Positions 1 to 7,458 are shown, numbered from the stretch's first letter. The stretch: 13,060 bases of DNA from JBBIVP01 sp037439705 [NCBI: bacterium] (GCA_037439705.1 JBBIVP010000039.1:1-13060); one strand, 5' to 3'. The notes: a model not told the origin generated them from the letters alone. Numbers and translations are program-made.

Positions 1-549
1 TCTTTCCTTTTGAAGGGAACTTATTTCCTGATATCTTTTTTTCAGTTCCCTTATTTCCCTTACAATCCCTTTCAACTCTTTGTGAAGGGAGATTGCATCA
101 CAGAAGGCATCAAGGTACTCAGCATGTTTTTGTGGTTTTAAAAGTTCAACAGCTCCTCCCTGTCCGGTTATCTCTACGAGTTCCTCGCCTATTTCCTTTA
201 AGGTTCCAACTGTTGAAATGGAACCTCCTATGTAAACCCTTGACCTTCCATCTGATTCAAGAATTCTCTTTATCAGAAGTCTGTCGTCATCAAGAGTAAT
301 TCCTCTTTCTTCAAGCCAGCCTTTTAACTCCTTTTTTTTGATCTGAAAAAGGGCTTCAACCTCACAGGATTTCTGACCCTCTTTTATCATTGAAGTGGAT
401 GCCCTCCCGCCCAGGAGAAATTGAAGGGAGCCAATGAGCATTGATTTTCCTGCGCCTGTTTCGCCCGTTACTACATTGAATCCTTCAGAAAATGTAAGAA
501 ATATCTCAGAAAATATGCCGAAGTTTTTTATCCTTATTTCCTCTATCAT
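1..549 (-). CDS. recN: DNA repair ATPase RecN, N-terminal part (runs off left edge)
   Basis: This is the first 183 codons of RecN, an SMC-like ATPase that acts at DNA double-strand breaks in the cytoplasm. The frame opens with MIEEIRIKNFGIF, the usual SMC/RecN N-terminal strand. The Walker A motif GETGAGKS lies at residues 29-36 and is followed by SLQFLLGGRAS, the RecN-specific extension of the P-loop helix. Residues 101-125 (GRSRVYIGG and the following segment) match the conserved RecN region before the coiled coil, and the charged, helical sequence from about residue 155 is the start of that coiled coil. The start codon shares ATGA with the nadK stop, so the two are translationally coupled; nadK-recN is a common bacterial neighbourhood. 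One oddity is that the usual HGQHEHQ-type motif reads TGQGGA at 128-133. The Walker B and C-terminal lobes lie outside the window. Confidence 0.93.
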   Translation of the reverse strand, partial: MIEEIRIKNFGIFSEIFLTFSEGFNVVTGETGAGKSMLIGSLQFLLGGRASTSMIKEGQKSCEVEALFQIKKKELKGWLEERGITLDDDRLLIKRILESDGRSRVYIGGSISTVGTLKEIGEELVEITGQGGAVELLKPQKHAEYLDAFCDAISLHKELKGIVREIRELKKRYQEISSLQKER

Positions 550-1376
550 TCACTTCCCCATCCCAGTTTCTTTCTTAAAATTGAGAAGTAATCCTTTCCT
601 TTTGGCATAATCAAATTTGCTGTATATGGAGACCTTTCTACAATAACTATGTCATCTTTTTCAAGAATAAATCCCACCTGTCCGTCAAGGGTGATGTATA
701 CCTCATCACCCCTTTCTATAAGGATTTTGATTACCGCATCCGGAGAGATTATTATCGGTCTGTTTGTGAGGGTATGGGGACAGATAGGAGACAGAATGAT
801 GCATTCAACAGAAGGATGAACAACCGGACCATCCGCAGCGAGGGAATAGGCGGTGGAGCCTGTGGGAGTTGAAACTATGAGACCATCCGCCCTGTACCTT
901 GACAGAAATTTGTTGTTAACTTCAACATATATCTGAATAATCCTGGCAAGTGCTCCTTTATTCACAACCACATCGTTTAGCACATCCATCGCCAGAATTT
1001 CATTTTCCTTCCTCAAAACCATTCCTCTGAGCATCATCCTCTTTTCAACTTTCAGTTCACCCTTTTTAAATGCCAGGATTGTTTCCTCTACCTCTCCAAC
1101 ATTTGTCCATGTCATAAACCCTAATCCGCCGAGGTTTATTCCCATTATCGGGACATTCCTTCCCTGAAGAAACCTTATTCCTCTCAAAAGGGTTCCATCT
1201 CCTCCCATTACGATGAGAATGTCTATTGGAGAGGAAGGTTGAAGTACCTCTTCTTTTAAATCAACTTCTTTTTCAACAAATACTGTAAATCCTTCTTTTT
1301 TTAAAAATTGAAGAAGCGGATTCAGTTCTTCTACAGCTTTTGGGTTTTTCCATTTTCCTATTATTCCAATTTTCAT
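546..1376 (-). CDS. nadK: NAD kinase (ATP-NAD kinase)
   Basis: NAD kinase phosphorylates NAD to NADP in the cytoplasm and is the only route to NADP in most bacteria. The 276-aa length is normal for the family. The diagnostic GGDGT motif is at residues 58-62, followed by the NLGGLGF segment, NDVVV, the GLIVSTPTGSTAYSLAADGP block that forms the NAD/ATP site, and LDGQ near the C-terminus. No residue of the core motifs appears lost. The start is ATG at 1376. There is no Shine-Dalgarno, but a TATATT box ends 7 bases upstream, which suggests a leaderless mRNA. The stop overlaps the recN start by four bases. The gene lies 79 bases downstream of the lipoprotein gene on the same strand, so it could also be reached by read-through from that gene. 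Confidence 0.96.
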   Translation of the reverse strand: MKIGIIGKWKNPKAVEELNPLLQFLKKEGFTVFVEKEVDLKEEVLQPSSPIDILIVMGGDGTLLRGIRFLQGRNVPIMGINLGGLGFMTWTNVGEVEETILAFKKGELKVEKRMMLRGMVLRKENEILAMDVLNDVVVNKGALARIIQIYVEVNNKFLSRYRADGLIVSTPTGSTAYSLAADGPVVHPSVECIILSPICPHTLTNRPIIISPDAVIKILIERGDEVYITLDGQVGFILEKDDIVIVERSPYTANLIMPKGKDYFSILRKKLGWGSE

Positions 1377-1383
1377 CTCTATA

Positions 1384-1411
1384 AATATACCTTTTATTTT
1401 TTCCCTTTCAA
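1384..1411 (-). promoter_or_regulatory. Putative sigma70-type promoter of nadK-recN
   Basis: On the minus strand, TTGAAA (1411-1406) and TATATT (1389-1384) are separated by 16 bases. Each hexamer matches the sigma70 consensus at five of six positions. The -10 box ends 7 bases before the nadK ATG, which places the expected transcription start at or next to the ATG. The hexamers are read directly from the sequence; promoter activity is inferred. Confidence 0.55.
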
Positions 1412-1455
1412 GAAAGGTTTAAATTTTTAATATCAGAGAAGGAACTTTCTTGCAA

Positions 1456-4449
1456 TTAAAAAAATGCCCTGAACATCTCAATTACATTATGAGGTGGCGA
1501 ACCGAGGTAGATGTAATAAACTCCTCCTTCCTTCCTTACGAAAATTTTGTTAACATCGTATGCGTTGAATTTGGCATATTTTAATGGAATGGTTGGGTCT
1601 GAAACATCGTAAACATATCCGAATCCCTTATCCGTTCCGTATATTGATACATCGTCCACTGCGAGGAAGAGATACTGGTTTAAGAGGAATATGTCATAAA
1701 CCTGATAATATTCACTACCAATGAATGTGGAGGATAGAAGCACGGGAGAAGAGGGGGATGAGATATCGTGGATTATTAAATATCCTCGCGAACCTATGAA
1801 AAGGATTCCGTTTTTGAGATAAATAGATTTTGGAAGGGTTCCAACAGCTGAAAGGGTTAACTCTCCAAGAGATTCAAATGGCTCTGCTCTGAAAAGGTAA
1901 AGTCTTCCGGATTCTGAAAGAATCACAATCAATCCATTATCAATTGCGCAGTCTTGTGCGTCTTCAAGGGATAGAACTCCGATTTCTTGGGGACTGGAAG
2001 GGTTTGATACATCTATTTTTCGCAGGTTGCCTGTTCCAGCTGCATACAGATAATTTCCTTCCTTCATAATACAGCTCATATAATCAGGAGGGCGGAAAAA
2101 GGTGAGCGGGGCAGGATAACTGATGTTTTCAAGGGATATAATCTCAATTCCATCGTCAGCCAGTGCATAGAGAATGTCGTTGCTCAGGACAAATTTTCCG
2201 TAATTTTTTCCGTCCTGAAATGAAGAGATGAAATAGGGGTCATTTATATCCGTCACATCGTATATCATAATTCCGCTTTTTTCAATTGAAAGGATGAGAT
2301 AGATTTCTGAATCCTTCGGATATTCTATTAAGTCAATCAACTTTCCTGAGAAAAAAAGGATTTTTTTCATATCCGGATTTTGGAAATCTGAAAAATCAAC
2401 CACCCCGAGTTCTGCTCCTGTTATGACGAATCCGGTTCTTGTGTTCTCAGCCTCATATCCTCTTAATCTTATACATCCGGAGAAACCAAAATTTCTCATT
2501 ATCTCAAAACTCGTGAGGCTTTTAGGATAATAGGGGTCTGAGAAATCTAAGAGTTCAAGATACTGAAATGGTTCAAGCCCTGGAACAGGAGCATCACAGG
2601 TTAAAACCTTCAATTTTGAAAAACTTGTAAATGCGCCTATGTCATTTAAAAGGGTTATCCCGGATGAGAGTTCTGATGTGATGGAACTGTTATACCTTTT
2701 TATTTCCCACATCCTGAGCTCTCCTGCGTAATCATAATTAAACATTCTGTTCACACCGGCGAAAAGAATTGCAGGCACAGTATAGGTTGCTGAGTAAGTC
2801 CAGGATGGATATTGATAATTTTCGTAGAACCAGTCTTTAAGGATTACTCTCTTTCTGTCAAAAAAGTCATAATGTGAGCCATCAAGTTTAAAAGTTGTTG
2901 TCCCGTTGCAAAATATTTCTACATCTTCTTTTCTGCCTGTGCTAAAGAGGCTTAAGGTCAATACAGCTGTTAAAGATGGTGGATAGGTAACGGGAACCAA
3001 AAATTCGTTTTCAACCCTCTCTTCTTTTCTTCCGCTCATTCCTGCAACCATGCAATAATTGGTGGAAGAACAGTTCGGAATTCCCAGAAGGAGTTCAGGT
3101 GGTGGATTCTCGTACGGATATTCTCCAAACCTAAAATTTAAAAGGTCATAGTTATAAACCCCTATCCCGCAATTGGGATCTGTTATCATTTCAGGGGAAA
3201 GGAAAGCAAATGGAAGAAGCGAAAATACATATTTTGGAGTTCCACACCCTGTCACCTCAACAATCCTGTCTGTTTCTCTTATATCCATGGGATTTGATAG
3301 ATTTACAGAATAGGCTGCACCTTCCTCAATTAAAAAGCCCGTTATTCCTTCCACATATATCTGAGACGGTGTGAATGGAATTGAATTAATGTCATTCCAT
3401 CTGGAAGAAATGGGGTTGAAAATAAAAGTATTGGTGGCAGCAAAGACATATACTCCGGCTCCCTCTCCGTTCATGTGAAGATACCCGTTATCAGAGAATT
3501 GAAGTTCTCCTTTTGATTCGTCTCCGTGATAAACATGAATGAGTTCCATCTTCCACGGCTCTGTAACAGGTGCCTGATATATCATTATTGAAGGACTTTT
3601 TGGAACTTTTCCTATTGCTGGGACCCATCTGCTCGCTGATGTGGAAAGGTATATGAAAAGATCATCGGTTATTCTCTGTGGATATACATCTGAAACGCCA
3701 AGTTCTACTGTTATGGCGGATGTCATGGATTCTACATATGGGAAAACCTCCATTATATTGTCCGGGGTATTTCTGGAACATCCGCAGGCATTATAAACAC
3801 TTCCTCCTATTCTGTATTTGCCGGTCTCTAAGAACATAAAATTTCTTGTATGATAGGAACTATACTCCTCAAAAATTTTTTCTCCGTTTCTCTCTTCAAC
3901 CCAGTAATATGTTAGTGGCTGAGTGTAAATGTCCGTCGCCTCTATGTGGAAATCACATCCTCCTCCCACATTCAATTCGCACCAGGATTCCACACAGCAG
4001 GTGTTAGTCAAATACTTAACAACAGGATAGGGACATTCCACAACACCTATCTGAACTACAGAAGTGAACGGTGCAGGAGCATCACAGCCCTTTATTTCTG
4101 GAAAGGATGCCACGGAAATCTGGAAATTTCCTTCCGGAAAGTAGTAGCAGAATTCTCTATTCGGTGATACCACTTCAGTTGTCCCATCTCCGTAGCTGGC
4201 TATGTAGGTAGTTTCAACATTTTTTGTTTTGCACAATTTATCAAAAGGGATGAATCGGATGTTTTCAATAAGAAAACAGAACTTTAATTTTTCATCGCTT
4301 CCGCAATCCTTCATTCTTGTTTCTTTTCCGTCTGATACCGAAAGGGTGAATACCACCTTTCCGCAGCAGGTCTTTTCTTCATTGGATTCTCCACATCCGC
4401 ATCCACTAAAAAGGATAAGAAACAGAAATAAAAAAACCCCTTTTTTCAT
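1456..4449 (-). CDS. Large Cys-rich lipoprotein with LVIVD-type beta-propeller repeats
   Basis: This is a 997-aa predicted lipoprotein of unknown function. Its signal peptide is MKKG followed by a hydrophobic stretch to residue 14 and the lipobox FSGC, giving a lipidated mature N-terminus at Cys17. The N-terminal 240 residues are unusually Cys-rich (for example CGCG, TCC, TCC, CGC), which suggests disulfides outside the cytoplasm. Residues about 145-238 (LTYYWV, then GKYRIGGSVYNACG) resemble a PKD-like Ig-fold domain. From about 630 to 965 there are at least seven degenerate repeats of the form [hydrophobic]xxx-D-[VIF]-S-[DN]-P-xxP, at about 631, 681, 727, 768, 809, 891 and 944. This is the pattern of the LVIVD family, which usually folds as a propeller; an outlying copy may lie near 379. 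It stands alone on its transcript, divergent from the crp-like operon. Surface binding or adhesion is possible but is only an inference. The start is well supported by the signal peptide and by the promoter immediately upstream. Confidence 0.85.
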   Translation of the reverse strand: MKKGVFLFLFLILFSGCGCGESNEEKTCCGKVVFTLSVSDGKETRMKDCGSDEKLKFCFLIENIRFIPFDKLCKTKNVETTYIASYGDGTTEVVSPNREFCYYFPEGNFQISVASFPEIKGCDAPAPFTSVVQIGVVECPYPVVKYLTNTCCVESWCELNVGGGCDFHIEATDIYTQPLTYYWVEERNGEKIFEEYSSYHTRNFMFLETGKYRIGGSVYNACGCSRNTPDNIMEVFPYVESMTSAITVELGVSDVYPQRITDDLFIYLSTSASRWVPAIGKVPKSPSIMIYQAPVTEPWKMELIHVYHGDESKGELQFSDNGYLHMNGEGAGVYVFAATNTFIFNPISSRWNDINSIPFTPSQIYVEGITGFLIEEGAAYSVNLSNPMDIRETDRIVEVTGCGTPKYVFSLLPFAFLSPEMITDPNCGIGVYNYDLLNFRFGEYPYENPPPELLLGIPNCSSTNYCMVAGMSGRKEERVENEFLVPVTYPPSLTAVLTLSLFSTGRKEDVEIFCNGTTTFKLDGSHYDFFDRKRVILKDWFYENYQYPSWTYSATYTVPAILFAGVNRMFNYDYAGELRMWEIKRYNSSITSELSSGITLLNDIGAFTSFSKLKVLTCDAPVPGLEPFQYLELLDFSDPYYPKSLTSFEIMRNFGFSGCIRLRGYEAENTRTGFVITGAELGVVDFSDFQNPDMKKILFFSGKLIDLIEYPKDSEIYLILSIEKSGIMIYDVTDINDPYFISSFQDGKNYGKFVLSNDILYALADDGIEIISLENISYPAPLTFFRPPDYMSCIMKEGNYLYAAGTGNLRKIDVSNPSSPQEIGVLSLEDAQDCAIDNGLIVILSESGRLYLFRAEPFESLGELTLSAVGTLPKSIYLKNGILFIGSRGYLIIHDISSPSSPVLLSSTFIGSEYYQVYDIFLLNQYLFLAVDDVSIYGTDKGFGYVYDVSDPTIPLKYAKFNAYDVNKIFVRKEGGVYYIYLGSPPHNVIEMFRAFF

Positions 4450-4455
4450 TTTTTA

Positions 4456-4485
4456 ATTATACCAGTTTTTTGCAGTTGTATTCAA
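4456..4485 (-). promoter_or_regulatory. Putative leaderless promoter of the lipoprotein gene
   Basis: On the minus strand, TTGAAT (4485-4480) and a perfect TATAAT (4461-4456) are separated by 18 bases. Only six bases (TAAAAA) separate the -10 box from the ATG at 4449, and there is no Shine-Dalgarno. Transcription should therefore start at or very near the initiator codon. The -35 box overlaps the -35 box of the opposing promoter by two bases. Confidence 0.6.
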
Positions 4486-4504
4486 ATTCAAAAACCGATA
4501 TAAT
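4476..4504 (+). promoter_or_regulatory. Putative leaderless promoter of the crp-like/que operon
   Basis: TTGTAT (4476-4481), a 17-base spacer and a perfect TATAAT (4499-4504) precede the ATG at 4511 by six bases. There is no Shine-Dalgarno in that gap and no space for a riboswitch or attenuator, so the mRNA is predicted to be leaderless. This is the only obvious promoter for the six-gene operon. Confidence 0.65.
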
Positions 4505-4510
4505 TTAAAA

Positions 4511-5167
4511 ATGGAACTCTTAAGGAGCAAAGAAGATGTAATCAAAAAGTTTGGAAAGTTTTATAAGAAGGGAACAATCCTTTTCAAGGAAGGGGAAGAG
4601 GGGGATAAAATGTTCATAATTCATCAGGGGAAGGTTAAGGTTTTCAGAATAATAAAAGGGGTTGAGAGGGTTCTTGCAGTTCTTGAGAAAGGAGATTTCT
4701 TCGGAGAAATGGCAATTTTCACAGAGCATCCCCGTTCTGCTTCAATAGAAGTAATAGAGGACAGTATACTCATTGAACTGACAGAGGATCAGCTTTTAGA
4801 GTTCATAAAGGAAGAACCTGCCATAGCCTTAAAGATGCTCACAATTATGGCAAAAAGGTTAGAGAACTCCAATAAATTGGTGGAGAATCTACTTCTAAAG
4901 GATGAAAGGACACAGAGCCTTAGTGCCATCATTCAGATAGCAGAGGAGATGGAGAAAATGGGAAAGAGTGGAGATTGGTTCAGATTTGAGCCAAATTCAT
5001 TTATAGCGAGAGCGGGTGTTTCCCTTGAAACTGCTAAAATGGTCCTTGCCACAATCAAAAGAATGGGTTTAATTGAAGTAAAGGGTAAGAATATTAAGAT
5101 AGTGAATCCCGCAAAGTTAAAGGAGTTCATAAACTTCCTTTTGTGGAGCAGGACTATAACACAGTGA
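4511..5167 (+). CDS. Crp/Fnr family transcriptional regulator
   Basis: This 218-aa protein is a cytoplasmic DNA-binding regulator of the Crp/Fnr superfamily. An N-terminal cyclic-nucleotide-binding jelly roll covers about residues 10-115 (the GTILFKEGEEGDKMFIIHQG strand pair, then GEMAIFTEHPRSAS at 65-78). The GE...RSA phosphate-binding cassette is intact, so a cyclic nucleotide ligand is plausible. There is no N-terminal cysteine cluster as in oxygen-sensing Fnr. A dimerisation helix (about 100-150) leads to a C-terminal winged helix-turn-helix at about 163-195 (FIARAGVSLETAKMVLATIKRMGLIEV). It is the first gene of the que operon, and its TGA is shared with the queD GTG. It may regulate its own divergent promoter region, which carries a dyad. 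The ATG at 4511 is supported by the promoter, and no better in-frame start with a ribosome binding site exists downstream. The ligand and target genes are unknown. Confidence 0.9.
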   Translation: MELLRSKEDVIKKFGKFYKKGTILFKEGEEGDKMFIIHQGKVKVFRIIKGVERVLAVLEKGDFFGEMAIFTEHPRSASIEVIEDSILIELTEDQLLEFIKEEPAIALKMLTIMAKRLENSNKLVENLLLKDERTQSLSAIIQIAEEMEKMGKSGDWFRFEPNSFIARAGVSLETAKMVLATIKRMGLIEVKGKNIKIVNPAKLKEFINFLLWSRTITQ

Positions 5168-5535
5168 AAAAATACAGAATAACTGTGCAGGGCAGATTTT
5201 CATCTGCACATTTTCTCAGGGGTTATAAGGGAAAGTGTGAAGCCCTCCACGGACACAATTACCTCGTTCAGTGCACAATTGAAGGAAAAGGGGTTGACGA
5301 TCTTGGGATGGTGATGGATTTTAACAGGTTGAAAGGGTTACTATCAAAGGTTCTAAATGAGCTTGACCACAAGCTACTCAATGACCTTCCTCAGTTTAAA
5401 GCAAAAAACCCGACTGCTGAAAACATAGCAGAGTTTATCTATGAAGAGGTAAAAAAAGAACTTCCTCCTGATTCATTCCTCCACATAAAGGTATGGGAGA
5501 CAGATGAGAGTTGTGCTGAATACTGTGACCTGTGA
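5164..5535 (+). CDS. queD: 6-carboxy-5,6,7,8-tetrahydropterin synthase QueD
   Basis: QueD converts 7,8-dihydroneopterin triphosphate to 6-carboxytetrahydropterin, an early step towards preQ0 and queuosine. The PTPS-fold motifs are complete: zinc ligands His16 (SSAHF), His29 and His31 (LHGHNY), catalytic Cys25 just before them, the DHKLLND motif at 68-74 and the conserved Glu112 (VWET). The predicted length is 123 aa, normal for the family. The start chosen is GTG at 5164, which forms a GTGA overlap with the crp-like stop, has AGGA at 5150-5153 and gives the usual family N-terminus (KKYRITV). A longer frame from GTG at 5143 adds seven residues but has a less suitable ribosome binding site. The next gene, queC, starts within its stop codon. 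Confidence 0.94.
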   Translation: MKKYRITVQGRFSSAHFLRGYKGKCEALHGHNYLVQCTIEGKGVDDLGMVMDFNRLKGLLSKVLNELDHKLLNDLPQFKAKNPTAENIAEFIYEEVKKELPPDSFLHIKVWETDESCAEYCDL

Positions 5536-6194
5536 GCGGAATAGCCCTCATATCAGGAGGTCTTGATTCAACATTAGCACTTCATCTTGCAGTTAAGAAA
5601 AAAAGGTGCTCACTGGCTTTAACCTTTGACTATGGACAGGTTTCAGGAAAGAAAGAACTTCTGGCATCCCGAAAGATATGCAAAAAGTATGGAATTAAAC
5701 ATATCGTCATTAAGCTTCCCTTTCTTAAAAAAATAAGCAAGAAAAGTGGACTCATATCAGGAAAAATTCCTTCAATTGAAAATCCATCGGAGGAAACTGC
5801 AAGGGCTGTCTGGATTCCAAATAGAAACGGATTGTTTGCAAATGTAGCTGCTTGCTTTTGTGATGCAATGAACCTGAGATGGGTTATCATGGGTTTAAAC
5901 AGGGAAGAGGGAATGAGTTTTCCTGACAACTCAGAAAGTTTTGTCCAAAAAATGAACGAGCTCTGGACATTTTCAACCCTCGCCAGACCAAAGCTGTGGG
6001 CTCCTCTTATTGATAAAACAAAGGAGGAGATTCTAAAAACTGCCATTGAAGAAAAAATTGACCTTTCCTATATATGGGTTTGTTATAAAGTCGGGAAGAA
6101 GCATTGTGGAATATGTGAATCCTGTTTCAGGTTAAAAAGGGCTATGAAAAATCTCGGTGTTTTTGATAAATTTACGGAAATGTTTGAAAGATGA
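5532..6194 (+). CDS. queC: 7-cyano-7-deazaguanine (preQ0) synthase QueC
   Basis: QueC is the ATP-dependent enzyme that converts 7-carboxy-7-deazaguanine and ammonia to preQ0. The PP-loop ATP-pyrophosphatase motif SGGLDST is at residues 8-14, followed by TFDYGQ at 31-36 as expected for the family. WIPNRNG at 94-100 is the conserved substrate region. Four cysteines at 184, 192, 195 and 198 (in CYKVGKKHCGICESC) form the structural zinc site. The length of 220 aa is typical. It starts with GTG overlapping the queD stop by four bases and ends overlapping the DUF366 gene by four bases, so translation is coupled throughout. Confidence 0.95.
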   Translation: MSGIALISGGLDSTLALHLAVKKKRCSLALTFDYGQVSGKKELLASRKICKKYGIKHIVIKLPFLKKISKKSGLISGKIPSIENPSEETARAVWIPNRNGLFANVAACFCDAMNLRWVIMGLNREEGMSFPDNSESFVQKMNELWTFSTLARPKLWAPLIDKTKEEILKTAIEEKIDLSYIWVCYKVGKKHCGICESCFRLKRAMKNLGVFDKFTEMFER

Positions 6195-6745
6195 AGACGG
6201 TTTTTACAAAAGAAGATATATTCTATGATGGAAGCCAGCTTTCTGAAAGATGGATATACAGAAAATTTGGGGTTTTGGGGGATGCGTGCGTGGCTTTTGT
6301 GGGAGGCTGTGATGTGAAACCTGAATACATGGCAGACCTTGAGGACCTTAAAGGAGAAAAACTTATAAGGGCTCAAAAGATGCTCCATTTTATTTCCGAG
6401 ATATTTTCCTTTCCCCAAAAATCCTGCGTTCTCCTTCAGAAACTTTTTGTCGTTAACTTAAAGGAATTGCTTGAAATGAAGACGAAAAAACACTTTTTAA
6501 GAAGGGGAAACGACCTGTACCTTGATGAAAAGAAACTAAACATCTCGGTGGCAATTCCATCCATTTCTTCATCGCTCATCCACATAGGGTTAAACATAGA
6601 TGGAACCGGAGCACCTGTTCCTGTGATTACACTTCCAGAACTGGGAATAGAACCCGGGGTTTTCGCAGTTGAAGCCCTTGACCGAATAAGTTCAGAATTT
6701 GAAAACTCCCTTAATGCGCTTTTCAAAACCCGCTCCTCAAGATGA
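6191..6745 (+). CDS. DUF366 family protein embedded in preQ0 operon
   Basis: This 184-aa protein has no established function. The features I associate with DUF366, a family I recall mainly from archaea and some thermophilic bacteria, are visible: YDGSQL at residues 12-17 with a nearby conserved Trp, GGCDV, a DLEDL segment, MLHFISEIF, and a C-terminal block around SSSLIHIGLNIDGTGAPVPV followed by ELGI. There are no membrane segments or signal peptide, so it should be cytoplasmic. From memory, the family has been related to the biotin/lipoate ligase fold; I cannot test that here. Its position between queC and queE, with ATGA overlaps at both ends, strongly suggests a role linked to 7-deazaguanine metabolism. 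The family assignment is fairly secure; the role is inference from context. Confidence 0.8.
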   Translation: MKTVFTKEDIFYDGSQLSERWIYRKFGVLGDACVAFVGGCDVKPEYMADLEDLKGEKLIRAQKMLHFISEIFSFPQKSCVLLQKLFVVNLKELLEMKTKKHFLRRGNDLYLDEKKLNISVAIPSISSSLIHIGLNIDGTGAPVPVITLPELGIEPGVFAVEALDRISSEFENSLNALFKTRSSR

Positions 6746-7458
6746 AAGGGTATATAAGCGAGGGATTCGTATCAATTCAGGGGGAGGGTGAATTTGCAGG
6801 AAAACCACAGTTCTTTTTGAGATTTGCTGGATGCTCAATGAGATGTTCCTATTGCGACACAAAATATGCATGGAGAAGAAAAGAAGATTTTCTCATTCAT
6901 TTTCCAGATGGGAAAAAAAGATTCAAAAATCCAGTTGACCCATTTGAGATGGCAAATTTTTTAAATTCTAAAAGAGAAAAGGGAGAGATTCCGAAAAGTA
7001 TCTCAATTACTGGCGGTGAACCCTTGGAACAGGTGGAATTTTTTGAAGACCTTATTAAGGGGTTAAAAAATTTTGAAATACTTCTTGAAACAAATGGAAT
7101 GCATACAGAGATAAAGGAAGAACTTGTAACACTCGTTAATTTTTTTTCCGTTGACATAAAACTTCCGTCTTTTGTGGGTAAAGAAATCGATTATTCAGTT
7201 CATGAGGCATTTTTGAAAAAACTGAAAACCATGGGAGCAAAGGGATACATAAAAATTGTTTTTACAAAAAAAACATCTTCAGAGGAGGTAAAAAGAGCGC
7301 TTGATTTATTTTCTTCTTCGGGAATTTACTGGAACATTTATCTTCAACCAACCTCTCCATCCCTCATCAAAAAGGGCTTGAAAATAATAAGGCAGGAACT
7401 TTATCCATTTCACTTGAGAATTCTTCCCCAAATTCATAAAATTTTAAACCTGAAATGA
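6742..7458 (+). CDS. queE: 7-carboxy-7-deazaguanine synthase QueE (radical SAM)
   Basis: QueE is a radical S-adenosylmethionine enzyme that contracts the ring of 6-carboxytetrahydropterin to 7-carboxy-7-deazaguanine, the step between QueD and QueC. The N-terminus SEGFVSIQGEGEFAGKPQFF is the classic QueE opening. The cluster motif CSMRCSYCD gives Cys31, Cys35 and Cys38 as ligands of the 4Fe-4S cluster. TGGEPL at 90-95 is the SAM-binding GGE motif, and QPTSPS at 202-207 is a conserved C-terminal substrate motif. At 238 aa it is of normal size. It carries a short insert after the cluster loop (about residues 42-62, rich in Lys/Arg) where QueE proteins vary. ATGA overlaps join it to DUF366 upstream and to the aldehyde dehydrogenase downstream. 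Confidence 0.95.
   Translation: MKGYISEGFVSIQGEGEFAGKPQFFLRFAGCSMRCSYCDTKYAWRRKEDFLIHFPDGKKRFKNPVDPFEMANFLNSKREKGEIPKSISITGGEPLEQVEFFEDLIKGLKNFEILLETNGMHTEIKEELVTLVNFFSVDIKLPSFVGKEIDYSVHEAFLKKLKTMGAKGYIKIVFTKKTSSEEVKRALDLFSSSGIYWNIYLQPTSPSLIKKGLKIIRQELYPFHLRILPQIHKILNLK

Larger units (their letters stand above)
4456..4504. repeat. Imperfect inverted repeat spanning two divergent promoters
   Basis: The arm at 4456-4472 and the arm at 4489-4504 are near-perfect reverse complements: ATTATA, then two differences, then GTTTTT, then a one-base insertion and G. Each arm contains the -10 box of the promoter reading outward. The symmetry may simply reflect two copies of the same extended promoter motif, or it may be an operator for a dimeric regulator such as the adjacent Crp/Fnr-type protein. 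Confidence 0.5.

Noticed and set aside
93-299. 68-aa plus-strand frame opposite recN
   Set aside because: The opposite strand carries recN with an intact Walker A motif and continuous frame to the window edge.
1398-1425. Short palindrome CCTTTC/GAAAGG between the lipoprotein gene and nadK as a terminator
   Set aside because: The loop would be about four bases with a five-base stem, and the T-rich side lies on the wrong strand for the minus-strand genes. It coincides with the nadK -35 region instead.
4450-4510. preQ1 riboswitch upstream of the que operon
   Set aside because: Only six bases lie between the -10 box and the first ATG, so there is no leader in which an aptamer could form.
5630-6046. 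138-aa open frame on the minus strand inside queC
   Set aside because: It is antisense to a gene with complete QueC motifs, has no family resemblance and no ribosome binding site, so it is a shadow frame.
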